A DNA stretch of 64,000 nucleotides from contig NZ_CP040517.1 of NCBI RefSeq assembly GCF_005849285.1, positions 812,501 to 876,500 on the forward strand, read 5' to 3'. Positions 59,328 through 64,000 of the stretch are shown piece after piece. This DNA is from Luteithermobacter gelatinilyticus (GTDB lineage Bacteria; Pseudomonadota; Alphaproteobacteria; Sphingomonadales; Emcibacteraceae). The notes beneath the pieces are model-generated. The model was not told the origin of the DNA. It made no database searches and saw only the letters and a program-made list of their open reading frames with translations. Numbering within the stretch: position 1 is the stretch's first letter; every line of letters begins with the position of its first letter. The position numbers were made by a program, and so were the translations under genes.

Positions 59328-59512
59328 TGTCATGGCAAAAAAGATCCCTCAAAAGGCCTCGTTCATAATATCTTACGGTATTTCACGACAGAATCAGGGG
59401 ATGGAAGCTATGTCAGCCCACTTTTCTATTAGATATGGCTGTTATACAATGGACTTAATCCGTATGCCGTGGTGGAAAGTGTGGACGGCATGCGCGAACA
59501 GAAGGAAGCAGT

Positions 59513-60076
59513 ATGGAATATCACAAAGCCTTTGACGGCATCACACTGGTTCTGGGGGGAGCCAGATCGGGAAAAAGCCGTTTTGGGGAACAGCTTGCCC
59601 TGGCGGCAGCGACCAGCCCGATTTATCTGGCGACAGCGGAAATCAGAGATGAGGAAATGCGTGCCCGCATTGACCGCCATCGCGAGACACGGGGCAAAAA
59701 CTGGACCACGCTGGAAGAGCCTGTGGACATCGCGGCCCAGATTGATCGGTTTTCGGCGCCGGAATATCCTATTTTGGTGGATTGCCTCACTTTATGGCTC
59801 AGCAACCTTATGGAGCGGGACCTGTCTGTTGGGGTTGAAACAGAACGTCTGTGCGGCGCTCTGGAACGGGCGCAGGGCCGGGTTGTCCTGGTTGCCAATG
59901 AAGTGGGGTTGGGTATTGTGCCGGAAAATGATCTGGCCCGGCAGTTTCGGGATGAGGCCGGCCGCCTGAATCAGACTGTGGCAGCCCTGGCGGATCATGT
60001 GGTTTATATGGTGGCCGGTCTGCCGCTTCCAGTCAAAAAGAATGGCAAAGCCCTGATCACGGAACTGATGACATGA
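59513..60076 (+). CDS. cobU: Adenosylcobinamide kinase/guanylyltransferase CobU (CobP)
   Basis: A bifunctional enzyme that phosphorylates adenosylcobinamide and then adds GMP, preparing the corrin for nucleotide-loop assembly. The 187-residue protein has the P-loop LGGARSGKS (14-22), DCLTLWLSN, VVLVANEVGLGIVPE and a late LAGxPxxxK-like segment (AGLPLPVKK). AAGGAAGCAG precedes the ATG. It starts a tight operon: cobT overlaps by four bases. No cobalamin riboswitch box was found in the 185 bases upstream. Confidence 0.95.
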   Translation: MEYHKAFDGITLVLGGARSGKSRFGEQLALAAATSPIYLATAEIRDEEMRARIDRHRETRGKNWTTLEEPVDIAAQIDRFSAPEYPILVDCLTLWLSNLMERDLSVGVETERLCGALERAQGRVVLVANEVGLGIVPENDLARQFRDEAGRLNQTVAALADHVVYMVAGLPLPVKKNGKALITELMT

Positions 60077-61110
60077 CCTGCCAGGTAGAATTCAGGGAAA
60101 GAGCGGACTTTGAGGCCGCCCTGAGGGACCTGCCGGGCCCGGATCGGGATGCTTGCGCGTTTGCCCGGGCGCGTCAGGATAGTCTGACCAAACCTCGCGG
60201 GGCGCTTGGAAAGCTGGAAGATCTGTCGGTTTTTCTGGCGGGCTGGCAGGCGCGCCGCATGCCCCGGCTGGAAAAGGTGTCCTGTCTGGTGTTTGCCGGT
60301 AACCATGGGGTGGTGGCGCAAGGCATATCGGCCTATCCGGCGGAAGTGACCCGGCAGATGGTGCGTAATTTTGAAGAAGGTGGGGCGGCGATCAATCAGC
60401 TGTGCCAATTGGCAGAAGCCTCGTTGCAGGTGATTGCGCTGGAACTGGACCAGCCGACCCGGGATTTTACCTGCGAAGCCGCCATGACTGAAGCGGAGGT
60501 TTGCGCCGCGCTCAACGCCGGGGCCGCGACTGTACCGGTAACCGCCGACTGTCTGTTGTTGGGGGAGATGGGCATTGGCAATACCACTGCGGCGGCGGCT
60601 TTGTCGTTGTCTTTATTCGGTGGACAGGCTGAGGACTGGGTGGGGCCAGGCACGGGACTTAAAGGAGAAAGACTGCGCCACAAGGCCCGGGTCGTAGCAG
60701 AAGCCGTTAGGCGACATAACGGGCATGAACTGGAAACCTTTGATCTGTTACGCTGTTTGGGCGGACGGGAGCTTGCGGCTATCGCCGGGGCCGTTATTGC
60801 CGCCCGTCACCGGCGCATACCGGTCCTGCTGGACGGGTTCATTTCCACGGCTGCGGCGGCGGTTCTGACTCGCGTTACCCCGGACAGTCTGGACCATACC
60901 CTATTGTCGCACCTGTCAGCTGAACCGGGGCACCGGCATCTGGCCGAAGCCCTGAACAAAGAACCGATCTTGCACCTTGATCTGCGTCTAGGGGAAGCCA
61001 GCGGGGCGGCTATTGCCCTGATGATTCTGAGGGCGGCCTTGGCGACCTATGCGGGTATGGCCAGTTTTGACGAGGCCCGGGTCTCCCGGGAGGAGGCCGA
61101 AAATGACTGA
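60073..61110 (+). CDS. cobT: Dimethylbenzimidazole phosphoribosyltransferase CobT
   Basis: CobT makes alpha-ribazole phosphate from nicotinate mononucleotide and dimethylbenzimidazole, the lower ligand of vitamin B12. The 345-residue protein shows TKPRGALGKLEDL, FAGNHGVVAQGISAYP, EEGGAAINQL, GEMGIGNTTAAAA, GPGTGL and the catalytic-glutamate motif RLGEASGAA (about Glu308). All are in family order. The ATG overlaps the cobU stop (ATGA). Confidence 0.96.
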   Translation: MTCQVEFRERADFEAALRDLPGPDRDACAFARARQDSLTKPRGALGKLEDLSVFLAGWQARRMPRLEKVSCLVFAGNHGVVAQGISAYPAEVTRQMVRNFEEGGAAINQLCQLAEASLQVIALELDQPTRDFTCEAAMTEAEVCAALNAGAATVPVTADCLLLGEMGIGNTTAAAALSLSLFGGQAEDWVGPGTGLKGERLRHKARVVAEAVRRHNGHELETFDLLRCLGGRELAAIAGAVIAARHRRIPVLLDGFISTAAAAVLTRVTPDSLDHTLLSHLSAEPGHRHLAEALNKEPILHLDLRLGEASGAAIALMILRAALATYAGMASFDEARVSREEAEND

Positions 61111-61909
61111 TACCCCGAACAGAACCGCTGGTGTGAAAGCGGATCTACGCATGGTGGGGGAGGATGTGGCCGCAGCCCTTATGCTGCTGACCCGTATCCC
61201 GGTGCCCTGGCACAGAATATCCGACTCGCCCCCCGATCTGAATCGTGCGCTCTGGGCATATCCGGTTGTGGGGTTGGTGATTTCGGGGTTGGGGGCGGCC
61301 GTCTTTCTTGGGGCCTCTGCTGTGTCATTACCGCCTTTGGTTGCAGCGTTGCTGGCACTGTTGGCGATGGTTCTGGGGACCGGCGCCTTTCATGAAGACG
61401 GATTGGCGGATGTGGCGGACGGGTTTGGCGGCGGGCAGGACAAGGCGCGCAAACTGGAAATTATGAAAGACAGCCGTATTGGCACATATGGCACCGTGGC
61501 AGTGGTCCTGTCCCTGGGATTGAGGGCGGGGGCCCTGTCGGCTTTTACACCGCTTGCAGCCGGCACAGCGCTTCTGGTGGCGGGCTGTTTCAGCCGGCTG
61601 ATGATTGTAGTGGTCCTGCGGCTGATGCCACCGGCCTATGAGGGCGGCATGGGGACAGTTGCGGGACGACCGACATCGGGCCGTTTGCTGATGGCCGTAA
61701 TGATTGCTGCAGGGAGCGGCCTCCTTCTGCTGCCGGTCTCGGCGTTTCTGGCCGCTGTTCTGGCGGCGGGGGTCGGTGCAGGACTGATGGCGGAGATCGC
61801 CAGGCGGCAGATCGCTGGCTATACCGGTGATGTTCTGGGGGCGGTGCAGCAGGTGGCGGAGATTCTGGTTTTGCTGACCCTGATTTCCTATGGGGAGGTT
61901 ATCCCGTGA
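61103..61909 (+). CDS. cobS: Adenosylcobinamide-GDP ribazoletransferase CobS
   Basis: CobS is the membrane enzyme that joins GDP-cobinamide and alpha-ribazole (phosphate) to give cobalamin (phosphate). The 268-residue protein has MLLTRIPVPW near the start, YPVVGLVIS, the acidic site FHEDGLADVADGFGGG, and KDSRIGTYG, with about six hydrophobic helices. The start at 61103 has GGAGG upstream and overlaps cobT by eight bases; an upstream in-frame ATG is inside cobT and unlikely. Its stop overlaps the next start (GTGA). Confidence 0.95.
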   Translation: MTDTPNRTAGVKADLRMVGEDVAAALMLLTRIPVPWHRISDSPPDLNRALWAYPVVGLVISGLGAAVFLGASAVSLPPLVAALLALLAMVLGTGAFHEDGLADVADGFGGGQDKARKLEIMKDSRIGTYGTVAVVLSLGLRAGALSAFTPLAAGTALLVAGCFSRLMIVVVLRLMPPAYEGGMGTVAGRPTSGRLLMAVMIAAGSGLLLLPVSAFLAAVLAAGVGAGLMAEIARRQIAGYTGDVLGAVQQVAEILVLLTLISYGEVIP

Positions 61910-62661
61910 CGGAACCGCATTTGACATACTGGTACCTGATCCGCCACGCCCCGGTGGCCGGGCATCACGGGGCGTTATACAAAGAGGCGGACATGCCGGC
62001 GGATGTGAGCGACCGGCTTTCCCTGGACTGGCTTGCGGCCCATCTGCCGCGCGATGCCAATTGGTGGGCCAGTCCGCGGCGGCGGGCGGTAGAGACGGCA
62101 CAGGCTTTGCAGAAAAGTCTTTCTTTACGCCTGCCCATCTGGGAGGATACGCGCCTGGGAGAACAGGATTTCGGAGATTGGCAGGGTCTTGATTTTCATC
62201 AGTTATGGTCAATTATCGAAGATCTGCCGGCGCATAACTGGTCCTTGCTTGCCGCAGACACCCGTCCGCCCGGCGGGGAAAGCTTTCTCGATGTCTGGCA
62301 GCGTGTAGGAGATTTTATTACCGAACATACGGCGCAGGCCCATTGCGATCATTATATGCCAGAGAAATATGTGATTGTGGCCCATGCCGGCACGATTAGG
62401 GCGTTTGTCGGTCAGGCTCTGGGGCTTGATCCGGAACGGGCCTTGTCTTTGGGGATGCAGCCCCTATCCCTATGTGAGATGCTGCATCAGACGGGAACAG
62501 GACGTGGTGGGGCGTGGCAGTTGTTATCGCTCAACAGAACTGCCGTTCCCAATAAGGTGAGAAGCACCAAAGAAAAGGCCACAAAACCAGATTCCGAAAA
62601 AACAGATTCTGGTCCTTCAGATTTTGGGGAAACGAAAAATCCAGATGTATCTCAGATCTGA
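61906..62661 (+). CDS. cobC: Alpha-ribazole phosphatase-like histidine phosphatase
   Basis: A phosphoglycerate-mutase-type phosphatase that likely removes the phosphate from alpha-ribazole or cobalamin phosphate. The GTG start overlaps the cobS stop and has GGGGAGG upstream. Seen are WYLIRHAPVAG (phospho-His14), ASPRRRAVETAQ, EQDFGDWQG and VAHAGTIRAF (second His). About 35 C-terminal residues (KEKATKPDSEKTDSG...) are a polar tail not found in the classic enzyme. It closes the cob operon and is convergent with cobO, with 7 bases between their ends. Confidence 0.9.
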   Translation: MTEPHLTYWYLIRHAPVAGHHGALYKEADMPADVSDRLSLDWLAAHLPRDANWWASPRRRAVETAQALQKSLSLRLPIWEDTRLGEQDFGDWQGLDFHQLWSIIEDLPAHNWSLLAADTRPPGGESFLDVWQRVGDFITEHTAQAHCDHYMPEKYVIVAHAGTIRAFVGQALGLDPERALSLGMQPLSLCEMLHQTGTGRGGAWQLLSLNRTAVPNKVRSTKEKATKPDSEKTDSGPSDFGETKNPDVSQI

Positions 62662-62668
62662 GAGGGAG

Positions 62669-63289
62669 TCAGAAATCAATGCCGCGTACAGGTTTTATAC
62701 CTGCTTCAAAGGGGTGTTTGATATTTTTCATTTCCGTTACCTGATCCGCCGCTGCCAATAGCGTCGCAGGAGCATCCCGTCCGGTCGCAATAACGTTGCA
62801 GAGAGGGTGACGATTAAGAAGGGCGGCTATCACCTCGTCATGGGGCAGATAATTGTAGCGCAGCACAATGTTCAGTTCATCCAGCACCACCAGCTGATAG
62901 GCGCCGCTTGTCATCATTTCCACACCAACACTCCAGGCCGCGTGCGCTGCCCGTATATCCTGTTCCCGGTTCTGAGTGTCCCAGGTAAAACCTTCGCCCA
63001 TGATGCGCAGAGTTACCTGCTCGTCAAAACGGGAAAAAAACTGTTTTTCTCCGGTTTTCCACTTGCCCTTGATAAACTGAACGATACCCACTTTCCAGCC
63101 CCAGCCCAGCGCACGAGCAACTGTCCCGAAGGCGGCCGTGGACTTGCCCTTGCCATGACCGGTATGCACCAGAAGCAGACCGCGATCGGTTTTCTTTTTC
63201 TGTTTCATGCGGTTGCGGTGAGCCGCCTGCTGTTGTTTCATATGCTGTTTATGGACTTCATTGAGCGTTTGATCATGATCTGAAGTCAT
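62669..63289 (-). CDS. cobO: Corrinoid adenosyltransferase CobO/BtuR
   Basis: CobO transfers the adenosyl group of ATP to Co(I) corrinoids. The 206-residue protein starts with a basic/Gln-rich tail and has the modified P-loop HTGHGKGKST (about 42-51), WKVGIVQFIKG, LVVLDELNIVLRY, ATGRDAP and the final IKHPFEAGIKPVRGIDF, a family signature. It overlaps the end of the upstream cobD-like gene by 17 bases on the same strand, so the two form one operon facing the cobU-T-S-C operon. Confidence 0.95.
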   Translation of the reverse strand: MTSDHDQTLNEVHKQHMKQQQAAHRNRMKQKKKTDRGLLLVHTGHGKGKSTAAFGTVARALGWGWKVGIVQFIKGKWKTGEKQFFSRFDEQVTLRIMGEGFTWDTQNREQDIRAAHAAWSVGVEMMTSGAYQLVVLDELNIVLRYNYLPHDEVIAALLNRHPLCNVIATGRDAPATLLAAADQVTEMKNIKHPFEAGIKPVRGIDF

Positions 63290-64000
63290 GAAATATCCTT
63301 TCCAATGTATTTTCTAGGCGGTGCCAGGCGGAGTCATTAGGTGGCAGGCCAAAACGCAGCCAGTGATCCCGTTCGGTGAAACGGCGCACATAAATGCCGG
63401 CCTGGGCCAGTATATCGGCTTTGGCACACATATCCCGGCCTTCTGTCAAGCAAAACAGGGATGTTCCGCCCCGAACAGCGAAACCATATTTTTCGAGGAG
63501 CTTTCTCAGGCGAGTCATATTCCATTTCAGTCGGCGACGGTTCTCGTCAATCCATATAGCGTCCTCAAATAATCGAGTAAACACCAGAAGGGAAAGCGTG
63601 GAAATCGTCCACATCCCCTGGTGCGTCTTGAGTTTGCGGGCAAGGTATTGGGTGCAGACCGCCGCGCCCAGCCGCAGCCCGGCAAGGCCGGAAAATTTGC
63701 CGGCTGACCGCAAAACCACGACGTTGTCCAGTATGTTATAGTGCAGCAGGCTGACTGCCGGCGTCGTATCCGCAAACGCTTCGTCAATGATAACGGTGCC
63801 GCCCCGTTGACTATAGTCCCGCACAAGGTTGTATAAGGTTGGCGGGTCAATACACCGGCCGTCGGGATTGTTGGGATGGGTCAGGATAAGAACTTTTCCG
63901 GGCGGCAGGTTTTCTAAAAGAGTCGTATCATGGATGGCGTTCACACCATAAGGGATGTTCACCACCCGGTGCCCTGCCCGGCGCCAGCAGCGGGCATGTT
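63273..64000 (-). CDS. cobD: Threonine-phosphate decarboxylase (CobD type), N-terminus outside window
   Basis: A PLP enzyme of the class I/II aminotransferase fold that makes aminopropanol phosphate, the linker between corrin ring and nucleotide loop (CobD in Salmonella, CobC in Pseudomonas naming). The frame is open to the window edge, reading CWRRAGHRVVNIPYGVNA upstream of the first internal GTG, so the start lies outside. LTHPNNPDGR, DEAFADTTP and RSAGKFSGLAGLRLG (PLP lysine) are visible, and the C-terminal FGLPPND fits the family. It overlaps cobO. HisC-type specificity is the main alternative; context favours CobD. Confidence 0.88.
   Translation of the reverse strand, partial: HARCWRRAGHRVVNIPYGVNAIHDTTLLENLPPGKVLILTHPNNPDGRCIDPPTLYNLVRDYSQRGGTVIIDEAFADTTPAVSLLHYNILDNVVVLRSAGKFSGLAGLRLGAAVCTQYLARKLKTHQGMWTISTLSLLVFTRLFEDAIWIDENRRRLKWNMTRLRKLLEKYGFAVRGGTSLFCLTEGRDMCAKADILAQAGIYVRRFTERDHWLRFGLPPNDSAWHRLENTLERIFHDFRS

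Noticed and set aside
59327-59512. Cobalamin riboswitch before cobU
   Set aside because: No B12-box-like conserved segment was found in the leader, and the spacing is short for a full riboswitch.

Overview
The window is ordinary chromosomal sequence from an alphaproteobacterium. Supporting this are: a two-piece (permuted) tmRNA gene; an alpha-type SspB; a CtrA-like box and four GANTC (CcrM) sites in front of ftsZ; the gene orders bamD-recN-ligA and hflK-hflC-DUF2065-degP; and a long-linker FtsZ ending in an IPAFLRR-type tail. The exact order cannot be fixed from sequence reading alone. No phage, CRISPR array or complete insertion sequence was seen.

Layout. 1-12.7 kb: the dcw cell-wall and division cluster (end of a probable murE, then murF, mraY, ftsW, murG, murC, murB, ddl, ftsQ, ftsA, ftsZ). 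Most junctions overlap by a few bases up to ftsA; ftsZ has its own regulatory gap and a terminator. 12.8-20.8 kb: aromatic amino-acid catabolism. HPPD and a fused indolepyruvate:ferredoxin oxidoreductase each face a divergent Lrp/AsnC regulator, with a HisC-type aminotransferase and a PAP2 phosphatase between them. 20.9-24.1 kb: a secreted protein of unknown function, an orphan ZnuA-like zinc-binding protein and an AtoE-type short-chain fatty-acid transporter. 24.3-26.9 kb: two single-domain Aer-like PAS proteins and a soluble chemoreceptor. 27.3-31.9 kb: bamD, recN, ligA. 32.1-44 kb: a small internally repeated protein, prmA, two DUF2807 proteins, uvrD/pcrA, a ClC protein, a hot-dog thioesterase and a large AsmA protein. 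44-49.7 kb: a ribbon-helix-helix protein, class I fumarase, a ferritin-like protein, class II fumarase, sspB. 49.9-50.3 kb: ssrA (tmRNA) on the minus strand. 50.4-53.7 kb: thyA, folA, a cytoplasmic histidine kinase, a CoA-binding protein. 53.7-59 kb: mrp, hflK, hflC, DUF2065, degP. 59.5-64 kb: cobalamin nucleotide-loop assembly (cobU, cobT, cobS, cobC) facing cobO and a truncated cobD.

Most notable non-coding signals. (1) tmRNA with tag ANDNEAFAVAA, upstream of and co-oriented with sspB, whose product recognises such tags. (2) A small TA-flanked inverted-repeat element family (MITE-like, 283 bp down to 38-39 bp); two copies sit exactly in the TA of a TAA stop codon and turn it into TAG. (3) Short tandem duplications of 11-21 bp that repeatedly span or closely follow stop codons. 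(4) A dense CtrA/GANTC cluster before ftsZ. (5) An orphan terminator at 46.5 kb that may end an unannotated small RNA.

Several CDS starts were moved inward from the longest open frame, mostly because a Shine-Dalgarno sequence or overlap with the upstream stop favours the internal start. Alternatives are given in the entries.
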